The notes under the pieces are model-generated. The model was not told where the DNA came from, made no database searches, and saw only the letters and a program-made list of their open reading frames with translations. From the NCBI RefSeq assembly GCF_016827595.1, contig NZ_JAECMS010000002.1, forward strand, positions 806,001-870,000: a stretch of DNA of 64,000 bases. Direction: 5' to 3'. A program made the translations under genes and the position numbers. The stretch comes from Luteirhabdus pelagi (GTDB lineage Bacteria > Bacteroidota > Bacteroidia > Flavobacteriales > Flavobacteriaceae). Position 1 is the stretch's first letter; the number at the start of each line of letters is the position of its first letter. Below are positions 52,231 to 61,660 of the stretch, piece by piece.

Positions 52231-52811
52231 GATGGGGGGAGGTTTGTTAATTCGCGCAATCGTTCAATACATCTGTATTTTTTATTTCTAGCAGAAGCTT
52301 CGGTTATCTCGAATAGGGATGAAATATTTCGCATGCTTTGCTTTTCAAAATAAAATGCTTCCAAAAGACGTCGGCAGTCCTTTCCCAACTGGGAAAAGGC
52401 CTTTACAATAAGTTGTTGTTGTTTCTCTTTCGTGTGTTTTTCTTCTACCGTGTCCATGGCGTTTTCATCTTCATGTACATTAAGATAGTTGGTGTCTAAT
52501 TGACGGGTCTTTCGATATTGAGAGGAGCGCAGTACATCCAACCATTTGTTTTTGGAAATTTGGAATAGGTATCCCTGAAGTGCTGTGTCGTTTTTAGGGA
52601 CAAATTTTCCAACTTTCACATTTTTCCATACGGTTATAAAGGCTTCCTGATAAATATCCTTGGCCTGCGGTTTCGAGCCACTGTTTTGAAGCACGTATTT
52701 TTCTGTTTTGTAGTAGTTTTGGGTATAGAGCGAGCGCAACGTCTGTTCGTCGTTCCGCCTTACGGCCTCTATGAGTTGCGATTGTTTTGCTATATGTTTT
52801 ACCTTCCCCAT
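52227..52811 (-). CDS. ECF-type RNA polymerase sigma factor
   Basis: A 194-residue sigma-70 family protein with region 2 (KDIYQEAFITVWKNVKVGKF) and region 4 (LLEAFYFEKQSMRNISSLFEITEASARNKKYRCIERLREL) and no region 3. It would direct RNA polymerase to a small set of promoters. It is the first gene of a three-gene operon with overlapping ends. Its target promoters cannot be found by eye. Confidence 0.88.
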   Translation of the reverse strand: MGKVKHIAKQSQLIEAVRRNDEQTLRSLYTQNYYKTEKYVLQNSGSKPQAKDIYQEAFITVWKNVKVGKFVPKNDTALQGYLFQISKNKWLDVLRSSQYRKTRQLDTNYLNVHEDENAMDTVEEKHTKEKQQQLIVKAFSQLGKDCRRLLEAFYFEKQSMRNISSLFEITEASARNKKYRCIERLRELTNLPPS

Positions 52812-52858
52812 TGGTTGTAGCAGAGGAAGAAAGATACATAATTTTTAAAATCATTCCG

Positions 52859-54022
52859 TTATTGTTCAACTTCAAATTGTGTCCATTCCTTATCATACAT
52901 GCGTTTATCGGTATTAGGGTTGTATAGGGTGTTATTTGTTCCAAAGTACGTGCCATCATTTGAAACCCAGTAGTGTTTTGTACCCATTGGAACACTATAA
53001 TGCTCTCCAGTACCGTGATTTGCGATGGTAACGGTTTCGTTTATACCGCTAATGGTTTTACTGTGTCCGTGGCTATTCATATTACTTCTATTAAGGTATC
53101 CAGCATGACTGATATCGGAAATTTCACTGTAGGTTTTCCCGAGGTCGAGCGTTGCTTGACCACGTGCATTGATAGCTGCCAATCTTTTTCGATGCGCCGC
53201 ATCACTAATATTTGCCCGTTGTAGTTCGCGCTGATTGAAGGCTGCTATCCATTGCGGGTTATACTTAGTATTTATAATGCCATATAAAAATGCTTTTTTG
53301 GCTTCTTCGAAATCGTCGGCTTTTGCTTGGATAAACTGACCGTAAAACATCCAATTGTTTCCAAGTGGTGAGCGATCGTCGGTAACATTTAAAACCGTTA
53401 AATAGTGCATTCCTTGCGGGTCTTTCCATTCCATCCCATACGCTTTAGTGGTTTTTTGGGTAGGGGCATATTGCCATAGTTGGTCCCGAAAGGCTTGGGT
53501 GGCGGCTGCTACTTTCGGAAGCTCGTAGGTGGATATGAGTGTTCGCTGAGTACGCTCGGCCGTGGGCATAAAGAATTCGTCGATTATTTGTTGAATTCCC
53601 ATCGGATTGCGGTACTTATCGCTGTAGGGATTTGGCTGACCGCCATAAAAAAACTGCTGACCAAAAGATCCGCTAACTTTCAGTCCGTTTGGGCCCTCAA
53701 AAGTCCATTCGTTATTATTTTGGATTTGTCGCCAAGAAGCGGGAAAAGGTATTGTGCTAGATATCATGCCCGTTTTCTGATCGCGGTTTTCAAAATTTCG
53801 TAGTTTTTCCTGTGCTTCCATTTTCTTTTCTTTTGTTGAATTTTGAAAGGACTGTGTTGGTTCTAATGGCTCTCTGTAAGAGCTGTCGTCAACGTATTCC
53901 TCTTCTTTTCCGTAATAGGCCTCGTCTTCAAAAAAATCGTTCTCAGGATTTTCGTTTCCGAAGAAACATCCGCTGAAAAGCATTGCAAAGAGACTTAAAC
54001 CAAATAGCTGTAAACCGTTCAT
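52859..54022 (-). CDS. Lipoprotein of unknown function
   Basis: A 387-residue protein from the ATG at 54022, chosen because it gives a lipoprotein signal (lipobox FSGC, near residue 19). A 17-codon extension upstream is open. An acidic, low-complexity region (residues about 25-75) is followed by a globular part with no family I recognise (WTFEGPNGLKVSGSFG, GMEWKDPQGMHYLTVLNV) and a C-terminal stretch WVSNDGTYFGTNNTLYNPN. It is divergently transcribed from the mvaD gene. It is not linked to the sigma operon by overlap, though it lies 47 bases upstream on the same strand. Confidence 0.65.
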   Translation of the reverse strand: MNGLQLFGLSLFAMLFSGCFFGNENPENDFFEDEAYYGKEEEYVDDSSYREPLEPTQSFQNSTKEKKMEAQEKLRNFENRDQKTGMISSTIPFPASWRQIQNNNEWTFEGPNGLKVSGSFGQQFFYGGQPNPYSDKYRNPMGIQQIIDEFFMPTAERTQRTLISTYELPKVAAATQAFRDQLWQYAPTQKTTKAYGMEWKDPQGMHYLTVLNVTDDRSPLGNNWMFYGQFIQAKADDFEEAKKAFLYGIINTKYNPQWIAAFNQRELQRANISDAAHRKRLAAINARGQATLDLGKTYSEISDISHAGYLNRSNMNSHGHSKTISGINETVTIANHGTGEHYSVPMGTKHYWVSNDGTYFGTNNTLYNPNTDKRMYDKEWTQFEVEQ

Positions 54023-54109
54023 AGTTGTAGGTGTTTTCTTCTCATCGGAAGAATTTCGGAATGTCATCATCACAACAGTAATTTTTTATAGCTCCGAAAT
54101 CGAATTGCG

Positions 54110-54117
54110 TATCTTTG
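54110..54117 (+). promoter_or_regulatory. Flavobacterial -7 element of the mvaD gene
   Basis: TATCTTTG matches TAnnTTTG, 17 bases before the mvaD ATG. A T-run about 25 bases upstream may act as the -33 region. Confidence 0.6.
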
Positions 54118-54134
54118 AGGCCTAAATTATTTGG

Positions 54135-55214
54135 ATGACTGAAGATCAATTTCTGCCTACCGAAACCTATTCTTCTCAATTAGAGGGAAGTGTTTCCGTT
54201 CAATCCCCAAGTAACATCGCTTTGGTGAAATATTGGGGAAAATATGGCGATCAGCTACCGAAGAACGCTTCCATAAGCTTTACCCTCTCTAATTGTCGCA
54301 CCAAAACAACCTTGAAATACAAGCCGAAAAGCAGCGAAAACGCTGTATTTGAAGTGTATTTGGATAAAACCCTCGCGCCAGATTTTAAACCGAAAATCGA
54401 GCAGTTTTTTGCTCGGATTGAACGGTATATACCACTTGTAAAAGAGTACGATTTTATCATCGAAACGACCAACAGCTTTCCGCATAGTAGCGGCATTGCT
54501 TCCTCCGCTAGCGGTATGAGTGCGCTAGCTATGTGTATGATGGAATTGGAACAAAAGCTTCTGTCGAAACCCATATCCAATGAAGATGCATTGCAAAAAG
54601 CTTCCTTTTTGGCTCGCCTCGGCTCCGGAAGTGCAGCGCGAAGCATCGAAGGGCCGCTAGTGGTTTGGGGAGAACATTCTAAGATTGAAGGGAGCTCCAA
54701 TTTGGTGGGGACACAATATCCGTATGAAGTACACCCGTTTTTTCAAGATTATCAAGACACGATTCTGTTGGTTGAAACAGGCGAGAAGCAAGTGAGTAGC
54801 ACCGTTGGTCATAATTTAATGCACGATCATCCATTTTCAGAACAGCGTTTTCAGCAAGCGAACGACAACCTTTCAAAATTGATTTCTATTTTGAAGGAAG
54901 GTACTATTGAAGCATTTATTAATATTGTTGAAAGTGAAGCGCTTTCACTCCATGCCATGATGATGACCTCGAATCCTTATTTCATTTTAATGAAACCCAA
55001 TACCTTGGAAATCATCAATCGGATATGGAAATATCGTAGGGAAACGGGAAGCAACGTATGTTTTACCTTAGATGCGGGGGCAAACGTTCATGTTTTATAT
55101 CCCAAAAAGGAAAAGGATACGGTTTTGGCATTTATCAAGGAAGAATTGGCAATCTTTTGTATGGACGGTTCATTTATTGAAGACCAAACCGGAATGGGAG
55201 CGACTTTGTTATAG
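54135..55214 (+). CDS. mvaD: Diphosphomevalonate decarboxylase
   Basis: A 359-residue GHMP-superfamily enzyme. It begins with the characteristic SPSNIALVKYWGKYG, and the ATP loop FPHSSGIASSASGMSALA and LARLGSGSAARSIEGPLVVWGE follow. It converts mevalonate diphosphate to isopentenyl diphosphate with ATP. Together with the mevalonate kinase at 56866-57804 it shows the mevalonate route, which Flavobacteriaceae use instead of MEP. The stop codon touches the stop of the convergent T9SS gene. Confidence 0.93.
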   Translation: MTEDQFLPTETYSSQLEGSVSVQSPSNIALVKYWGKYGDQLPKNASISFTLSNCRTKTTLKYKPKSSENAVFEVYLDKTLAPDFKPKIEQFFARIERYIPLVKEYDFIIETTNSFPHSSGIASSASGMSALAMCMMELEQKLLSKPISNEDALQKASFLARLGSGSAARSIEGPLVVWGEHSKIEGSSNLVGTQYPYEVHPFFQDYQDTILLVETGEKQVSSTVGHNLMHDHPFSEQRFQQANDNLSKLISILKEGTIEAFINIVESEALSLHAMMMTSNPYFILMKPNTLEIINRIWKYRRETGSNVCFTLDAGANVHVLYPKKEKDTVLAFIKEELAIFCMDGSFIEDQTGMGATLL

Positions 55215-56696
55215 TTATTCCACCAGTACCCGAATTGTTTTTACGCTACTGTCACCAATACGTAAGCTTGCGAAATAGCAGCCGCTATTCAAATCCGAAA
55301 TTGTATAGGGTGTAGTTTCTGTCTTGATTGGAAGGCTCGAAATTTTTTGTCCCATAATGGTGTAAATAGCTACGGAAGCTTCACCAGGATTCTGAAGCAA
55401 TTCCTCGGAATAATGAAATGTAATTGTTTCACTAGCGGGATTTGGGCTAACGGAAAAATCGTATGAAAGTGTTTCAAATTCTTCATCTGCCAACAAAATA
55501 GTAGAAACTTTCAACACAACTGAAGTAGCATTGCAAAATACATCAAAGATATATACATCGAAGGGGCCATAGGCGGCTTCAACCTGATTCGGCAGATTGC
55601 AATCAATATCGTTGGCGGTCAAAATTGTAAGCTCATCGTCCAGCGATAATTCACTGAGCATATTCACGCTAAAACTCCCAGCCAAGACCGGAAATCCAAT
55701 AATATCAATGGAATCATAGTTGTTTATACCATCAACATCTATAGCGATCGTTGCGTCGGAAGGGAAATGGAAGTTGTTTACGAAATCCAAACTTCCAATG
55801 GCATCCATTCCACCCGGAATGATAGTTCCCGTATTGGTAAAGTTAGCGGTGATGTCGAAAGTACCATCTCCGATTAAGACCCCATCGCTATGATTATTGA
55901 AATCGGCGCCGATCGTAAGAAACAAAAGGGTTTGATTTTCCTCCACATGAATAGTTCCATGATTATTCATATCGAAAATCATATAAAAACTGTTGGACAC
56001 ACCAAGGTTTTGTTTCCAGATGGTACCATAATTGTTTACCGTGGCATCATGGCTTGAAACTTGGGTTAACCCGCCCGTACTTGCTACCTGTATGGTGGCG
56101 TCTTCTTCGTTGTTTAGGACCATTCCACTAGAAAGGTCAATTACCCCAGAATCCGTAATCTGAATTTCATTGTGATTGTTTAGGATGGTATTGCTTATTT
56201 CCTTCCCATCGCTTCCTTCGATTACAATAGTGCCAAAATTTTCGATCGTTCCGCCACCTTCAATAATTCCTGATTGAAAGGATATCGCAGCTCCTTCGGC
56301 TACTTCAAGTATATTTGTGTTTTCTAAGGTTCCACCCACCTCTAATTGGGCGTTCGGTTCGATAACAATAGTACCGCCGTTATTGTAAAGCGTGCCGGAG
56401 ATTTCAATTTCGGCATTGGTCACGGTAACCTCTTCGGTTATAGTCAGAGAATTATCTATCACTAGCCTGGCTCCCTGTTCGATTACGATCGTTGCGCCAT
56501 TATTGGCAGCAGAAATATCGACTTCAACGGCACCAGAGATAAGAATGTCGCTGCTCGCGTTAGGTACCGTCAATACATCCCAATTATCGGCATTGTTCCA
56601 GTCGGTATCGCCACCATTTCCGGTCCACGTATGTGTTTGGGCAATTCCTAATGAAGAAATTAAAAGAGACGTTAGAAGAAGGAAAGAACGTACCAT
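55215..56696 (-). CDS. T9SS-exported protein with beta-solenoid-like repeats
   Basis: A 493-residue protein with a signal peptide (to about residue 19) and a first segment WTGNGGDTDWNNADNW that is common in Bacteroidetes surface proteins. Many short repeats such as GTLYNNGGTIVIEPNA and GTIENFGTIVIEG suggest a beta-solenoid. A T9SS sorting domain forms the last 75 residues (YDFSVSPNPASETITF...IGDSSVKTIRVLVE). It is probably secreted or cell-surface. It interrupts the mevalonate genes in the opposite orientation. Confidence 0.85.
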   Translation of the reverse strand: MVRSFLLLTSLLISSLGIAQTHTWTGNGGDTDWNNADNWDVLTVPNASSDILISGAVEVDISAANNGATIVIEQGARLVIDNSLTITEEVTVTNAEIEISGTLYNNGGTIVIEPNAQLEVGGTLENTNILEVAEGAAISFQSGIIEGGGTIENFGTIVIEGSDGKEISNTILNNHNEIQITDSGVIDLSSGMVLNNEEDATIQVASTGGLTQVSSHDATVNNYGTIWKQNLGVSNSFYMIFDMNNHGTIHVEENQTLLFLTIGADFNNHSDGVLIGDGTFDITANFTNTGTIIPGGMDAIGSLDFVNNFHFPSDATIAIDVDGINNYDSIDIIGFPVLAGSFSVNMLSELSLDDELTILTANDIDCNLPNQVEAAYGPFDVYIFDVFCNATSVVLKVSTILLADEEFETLSYDFSVSPNPASETITFHYSEELLQNPGEASVAIYTIMGQKISSLPIKTETTPYTISDLNSGCYFASLRIGDSSVKTIRVLVE

Positions 56697-56797
56697 ATCG
56701 CGTTATTTGATATGGTAAGGTACTAAAAATGTGAATAATACGTCTTTTTGAGTGCTAATTTGTAAATCCTTTCACATTATAATGAGTTTATATATAG

Positions 56798-56805
56798 TAT
56801 CTTTG
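56798..56805 (+). promoter_or_regulatory. Flavobacterial -7 element of the mevalonate kinase gene
   Basis: TATCTTTG matches TAnnTTTG exactly, 60 bases before the ATG. TTCACA at 56771-56776 lies at the right distance for a weak -33 element. Confidence 0.6.
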
Positions 56806-56865
56806 CATCAATATCAATCATTTATCGCTAAATTGCTATCTTTAGTAGCGTTAATACTTTAGCTT

Positions 56866-57804
56866 ATGCGCGGTCCCCTTTTCTACTCCAAAATCCTACT
56901 GTTCGGTGAATACGGAATCATCAAGGATTCCAAAGGACTCTCTATACCCTACAACTTTTATAAGGGAGCCCTTAAAATCGATGAACATAAGACCATTTCA
57001 ACTAAAAAAAGCAACGATGCCTTAGGCCGATTTGCTGATTACCTGCAAAACCTTCAAGAGCAACAACCGGAGTTGGTCACGTTCGACTTAGATAGTTTAA
57101 AAGCCGATGTTGAAAAAGGCTTGTATTTCGATAGTAGTATTCCACAAGGCTATGGTGTGGGAAGTAGTGGTGCTTTAGTGGCGGCAATTTACGATCAATA
57201 TGCCACCGATAAGATTACGGTACTCGAGAATTTAACGCGTGAAAAGCTACTTCAACTGAAGGCAATCTTTGCTGAAATGGAATCCTTTTTCCATGGGAAA
57301 TCGTCTGGACTGGATCCGTTGAATAGCTACTTAAGCCTGCCGATTCTTATCAATTCCAAAGACAATATCGAACCTGCCGGGATACCATCGCAAACGGAGG
57401 AAGGCAAGGGCGCTGTGTTTTTATTGGATAGTGGTACTACGGGTGAAACCGCTCCGATGGTGCAGATCTTTATGGAAAACATGAAACAGGAGGGCTTTCG
57501 CAATATGTTGAAGGATCAATTTGTGAAGCATACCGATGCTTGTGTCCATGACTTTCTACATGGCGATGTAAAATCGCTTTTCGGAAATGTGAAGCAACTT
57601 TCAAAAGTGGTGCTCGATAACTTTAAGCCGATGATTCCTAAACAATTTCACACCTTATGGAAAAAGGGGATCGATACCAATGCCTATTACCTAAAACTTT
57701 GTGGTTCAGGTGGCGGTGGTTATATGCTTGGTTTCACTGAAGATATCGATAAGGCCCGCGAGGCATTAAAGGATTATAAATTGGAAGTGGTTTATAATTT
57801 TTAA
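56866..57804 (+). CDS. Mevalonate kinase (GHMP family)
   Basis: A 312-residue GHMP kinase with FGEYGIIKDSKGLSIP at the N-terminus, the ATP loop IPQGYGVGSSGALVAAIYDQY (near residue 95) and the C-terminal GSGGGGYMLGF motif. It phosphorylates mevalonate, the first committed kinase step to isopentenyl diphosphate. The absence of phosphomevalonate kinase from the window leaves that step to a gene elsewhere. It reads in the same direction as mvaD but is separated from it by a T9SS gene. Confidence 0.83.
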   Translation: MRGPLFYSKILLFGEYGIIKDSKGLSIPYNFYKGALKIDEHKTISTKKSNDALGRFADYLQNLQEQQPELVTFDLDSLKADVEKGLYFDSSIPQGYGVGSSGALVAAIYDQYATDKITVLENLTREKLLQLKAIFAEMESFFHGKSSGLDPLNSYLSLPILINSKDNIEPAGIPSQTEEGKGAVFLLDSGTTGETAPMVQIFMENMKQEGFRNMLKDQFVKHTDACVHDFLHGDVKSLFGNVKQLSKVVLDNFKPMIPKQFHTLWKKGIDTNAYYLKLCGSGGGGYMLGFTEDIDKAREALKDYKLEVVYNF

Positions 57805-57839
57805 ATTAGCAGAATCATTCTACTCTTAAATTAACTATT

Positions 57840-60323
57840 ATGGTAAGATATTTACTTACCACTGTATTGCTATGCCTTTCGCTACAGTGTTTTGCGCAAC
57901 TTTCCTTTCAGGAAAATACAATTATTGATGATATAGGTAAACCAAATGGTCCGGCCTGTGTTCGAGCTTTCGACCTTAATGGTGACGGCTTTCCAGATGT
58001 TTTAACTGCGGAGAAAGATGGCGATAGAATTTGTTGGTATCAGAATCTTGGTGATGGAAGCGTTGGCCCACAGAGTATAATAACGGATATAACTGATGGT
58101 GCAGAATCGGTTCATGCAGATGATCTTGATGGTGATGGAGATTTGGATATAATATCTGCATCGGAATACGATAACAAAATTGCATGGTATGAAAATTTGG
58201 ACGGTTTAGGCAGTTTTGGTGAACAGATTATTATTTCTGAAAATGCGCAGGGAGCTCAGGCGGTTTATACAGCCGATTTAAATGGTGACGGAGCAGTGGA
58301 TATTCTTTCGGCCTCGGAAGATGATGATAAAGTGGCATGGTACGAAAATGAGGATGGACAAGGATCTTTTGGTTTAGAAAATATAATTTCTACAAATGCT
58401 GATAGAGTAAAAGATATTAAGTTGGCAGATTTTGATGGTGATGGTGATATGGATGTAATTTCTATTTCACGAAATGATGGTAAGCTCGCTTGGTATGAAA
58501 ATATAGATGGAATGGGTAGCTTCGACAGTGAAAACATCATCAGTCTCGATTTTGGATTTGGAACTTCCGTCGTAGTAGGCGATTATGACGATGATGGTGA
58601 TATGGATATTGTGGGCTCTGGGAGAAACCCGGGATTAATTTATGCTTTTGAGAATCTTGATGGATTAGGAGACTTTTCATTACCAATTGTAATTGATGAT
58701 GAAGTTACTAGTTATTACGATGTAAAGTTAATCGATCTAGATGATGATACCGACCTTGATATATTGGTTGCTCAGCAATATGATGGAGGAGTTTTTTGGT
58801 ATGAGAATTTGGATGGCCATGGAACCTATAACGAAGGGTCGTCGGTAGAAGTTAACGATTACACCGCAACTTCTGTTTCCGCAGCAGATATGGATGGGGA
58901 CGGTGACAAAGATATTTTAAAGGTAGGTTGGGTTTCAGGAGAAGGTAGAGATGAAATTTTTTATCATGAAAATTTGAATGGCTTAGGGAATTTTGGAAGT
59001 CAAGAGGCGTTTGTAAATGTTGAAGGGGTAAATGAACCATTGCGAGGAAAGCTTGCGGATGTGGATGGCGATTTGGATTTAGATATAGTCATTTTGGAAG
59101 AAAATGGAGGTAAAGCAGTATGGTTTGAAAATACGGATGGTATGGGCACCTATTCCAATCCTATCGAAATATTGACTGAAGAAAACATGCCAATTTCTTT
59201 GGCCGTAGGAGATATTGATAGTGATTCCGATATTGACGTTGCAGTAGGATCTTTTGAATTAACAGGTGGCTTAAGTTGGATTGAGAATTTAGATGGTGAA
59301 GGTACTTTTGGATCTAAAAACTTAATGGCATTGAACAGGGTATATCCATCATTACAAATAGTAGATATTGATGCCGATGGCGATAATGATATTTTATATA
59401 CTCATTATTTTGAGGACACAATAGGATGGTATGAGAACCTTGATGGGAATGGGACATTTGATGAGCCAATCATTATTGCTGATAACTTTTCCTTACCGGA
59501 AGATGCAATCGCTTCAGATATAGACGGTGATGGAGATCTTGATGTTGTCGCAGCATCTATTGATGGCGATAAGATAGTTTGGTTTGAAAATATGGATGGA
59601 TTTGGATCCTTTAGCGGGGAAAATATCCTGCCGGGGATCATTGAATTTCCAAGATACGTAAATGCTGCCGATCTGGATGCTGATGGGGATAAAGACATCA
59701 TATCAGGAGAGCTTTATAATAATAATATCGTATGGTATGAAAATCTTAATGGAGAAGGGTCATTTACTTCCCATACTATTATTGGGACCGGTTTCAATGC
59801 GGTTTCGTTATTAACAATTTATGATATTGACGATGATGGTGCATTGGATATTTTTGTTCACGGTAGTACAGACAATATCCTCCGATGGTTAAAAAATGAT
59901 GGGGAAGGGAATTTTTCAGATCAGGAAATTGAAATATCAAAAGCGGATTATATTTCATCGGTAGAATTTGGAGATATCGATGATGATAATGATACAGATA
60001 TTATGGTAAGTACATTGGTAGAAGACAAGATTATTTGGCTAGAAAATACTTCCAACCTAGGTGTTGCTTCATTTGGCCAAGAGCTTTTTAAAGTATATCC
60101 AAATCCTACATCAGAAGTTATCACTATTTCGGCTGCGAGTCCAATTAAAAACCTTAAACTTCTAAACCAAATAGGGCAATCGCTAAATGCTGAAACTGAT
60201 ATTTCTTCAGAATCTAACCAAAATTATAAGATTGACATGTCGCGCTTCGCGAATGGATTGTATTTTATCGAAGTTGAATTCATGGACGGAAAAACTGCTG
60301 GCGAGAAGATAATTAAAGAATAA
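57840..60323 (+). CDS. T9SS-exported FG-GAP/VCBS-repeat protein
   Basis: An 827-residue secreted protein with a signal peptide (to about residue 19) and about 14 calcium-loop repeats of the form DLDGDGDLDII...WYENLDGLGSF, which fold as beta-propeller blades. A T9SS sorting domain ends it (FKVYPNPTSEVITI...). No catalytic domain is seen; such proteins usually bind cell-surface or matrix partners. It follows mevalonate kinase by 35 bases, but coupling with that gene is unlikely. Confidence 0.87.
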   Translation: MVRYLLTTVLLCLSLQCFAQLSFQENTIIDDIGKPNGPACVRAFDLNGDGFPDVLTAEKDGDRICWYQNLGDGSVGPQSIITDITDGAESVHADDLDGDGDLDIISASEYDNKIAWYENLDGLGSFGEQIIISENAQGAQAVYTADLNGDGAVDILSASEDDDKVAWYENEDGQGSFGLENIISTNADRVKDIKLADFDGDGDMDVISISRNDGKLAWYENIDGMGSFDSENIISLDFGFGTSVVVGDYDDDGDMDIVGSGRNPGLIYAFENLDGLGDFSLPIVIDDEVTSYYDVKLIDLDDDTDLDILVAQQYDGGVFWYENLDGHGTYNEGSSVEVNDYTATSVSAADMDGDGDKDILKVGWVSGEGRDEIFYHENLNGLGNFGSQEAFVNVEGVNEPLRGKLADVDGDLDLDIVILEENGGKAVWFENTDGMGTYSNPIEILTEENMPISLAVGDIDSDSDIDVAVGSFELTGGLSWIENLDGEGTFGSKNLMALNRVYPSLQIVDIDADGDNDILYTHYFEDTIGWYENLDGNGTFDEPIIIADNFSLPEDAIASDIDGDGDLDVVAASIDGDKIVWFENMDGFGSFSGENILPGIIEFPRYVNAADLDADGDKDIISGELYNNNIVWYENLNGEGSFTSHTIIGTGFNAVSLLTIYDIDDDGALDIFVHGSTDNILRWLKNDGEGNFSDQEIEISKADYISSVEFGDIDDDNDTDIMVSTLVEDKIIWLENTSNLGVASFGQELFKVYPNPTSEVITISAASPIKNLKLLNQIGQSLNAETDISSESNQNYKIDMSRFANGLYFIEVEFMDGKTAGEKIIKE

Positions 60324-60366
60324 TAACCTACCTTTTACTTTAAATCGTAATCAATAGGAATTAACT

Positions 60367-61272
60367 ATGCTAAGCCGAAAACAAAAGCATCTGTTGTTGA
60401 AGTTTTTCAGCTTGTTCTCTATTGTACGAGGCTACAACATTCTCATTATCGTTATCGCTCAGTACCTCACCTCGGTGTATATACTTGCACCTAATTTGCC
60501 AGTTCGTCACGTTATTTTCGATGTCAATCTTCTTATGATTGTTTTGGCGTCTTCGGCTGCAATTGCTTCTGGATACATTATTAATAGTTTTTACGATAGC
60601 GAAAAGGATCTTATTAATCGTCCAAGGAAGACGATGCTGGATCGATTGGTGAGTCAGCGAACAAAACTTTCTGGCTACTTTATCCTGAACTTCATTTCGG
60701 TGATTTTTGCTAGCTATGTTTCGTTTCGGGCGGTGATTTTCTTTTCGCTTTATATCTTCGGAATCTGGTTCTATTCACATAAGCTGAAGCGCTACCCCTT
60801 CGTAGGGAACTTTGTTGCCAGCACCTTGGCAGTCGTGCCTTTTTTTGCGGTTTTTATTTACTACCGGAATTTCGATATCGTAATATTTGTCCATGCTACC
60901 TTTTTGTTTCTACTGATCGCCATGCGTGAACTGGTGAAGGATCTGGAGAACCTAAAAGGCGATTTGGCACAGAACTACCATACCATTCCGGTGGTGTATG
61001 GCGAACATGTTTCGAAACGGATGTTGACATTACTCAGCGTATTGACCTTAATCCCGACGCTGCTGCTGATCTTCAATTTTGAAATTGGGTATATGACCTA
61101 TTATTTCTTCGGAAGTATCGCCGCTCTAATTATCTTTTTAGTGATTCTTTGGAAATCGAAACGAAAACTTCACTATGTAGTGCTTCACAATATATTAAAG
61201 TTTATCATAGTTGTTGGGGTGTTCAGTATTGTATTAATCGATATCGATCTGTTGTTGAATCGGTTTATTTAG
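60367..61272 (+). CDS. UbiA-family prenyltransferase (geranylgeranylglycerol-phosphate geranylgeranyltransferase-like)
   Basis: A 301-residue inner-membrane protein with eight to nine helices and the first aspartate-rich motif of UbiA enzymes, NSFYDSEKDLINRP (residues about 75-88), plus a second acidic loop DLENLKGD near residue 195. It transfers a polyprenyl group to an acceptor in the membrane. Homologues in Flavobacteria are usually called GGGP synthase-like enzymes, a known branch of the family, but the real acceptor is not shown by sequence. Its neighbourhood with mevalonate genes fits isoprenoid use. Confidence 0.82.
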   Translation: MLSRKQKHLLLKFFSLFSIVRGYNILIIVIAQYLTSVYILAPNLPVRHVIFDVNLLMIVLASSAAIASGYIINSFYDSEKDLINRPRKTMLDRLVSQRTKLSGYFILNFISVIFASYVSFRAVIFFSLYIFGIWFYSHKLKRYPFVGNFVASTLAVVPFFAVFIYYRNFDIVIFVHATFLFLLIAMRELVKDLENLKGDLAQNYHTIPVVYGEHVSKRMLTLLSVLTLIPTLLLIFNFEIGYMTYYFFGSIAALIIFLVILWKSKRKLHYVVLHNILKFIIVVGVFSIVLIDIDLLLNRFI

Positions 61273-61660
61273 GCGTGAATGGTGAACGGTGAACGGTGAT
61301 CAGTAAGCTGTAAGCTATACGCTATACGCGATAGGCTTTGGAATTTTATATTTGAATCTTTTTACTGTTTCTTTTTATCCCTACATCCTACACCCCTACA
61401 TCCTACACCCCTACACCCCTACATCCAACACCCAATTTATAATCTCTAGTCTGTAGTCGATAGTTTTTAGAAGTTTCGCTCGAAGGTGGATGTGAAATTA
61501 CAAAAAACTACAATCGTAAATCTAAACTCGTACATTATAGATGTAGGATGCAGGAATTTTAGTATTTCCTAATAATTCTCAGTTCTTAATTCTCAATTCT
61601 TAATTCTTTGCCTCTTTGAAACTTTGCTGCTTCTTATCAACTTATCACTATCTTTAAACC
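61273..61660. repeat. Repeat-rich intergenic region before the nitrilase gene
   Basis: 388 non-coding bases. A short tandem (GGTGAACGGTGAACGGTGA from 61281), a module from GCTGTAAGC (61307) to ATCCCTAC (61384) that recurs on the other side of the nitrilase gene, and a low-complexity ACCCCTACATCC tract (61376-61436) fill the left half. The right half has tandem AATTCTTAATTCT-like sequence. No ORF and no clear promoter. Confidence 0.7.
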
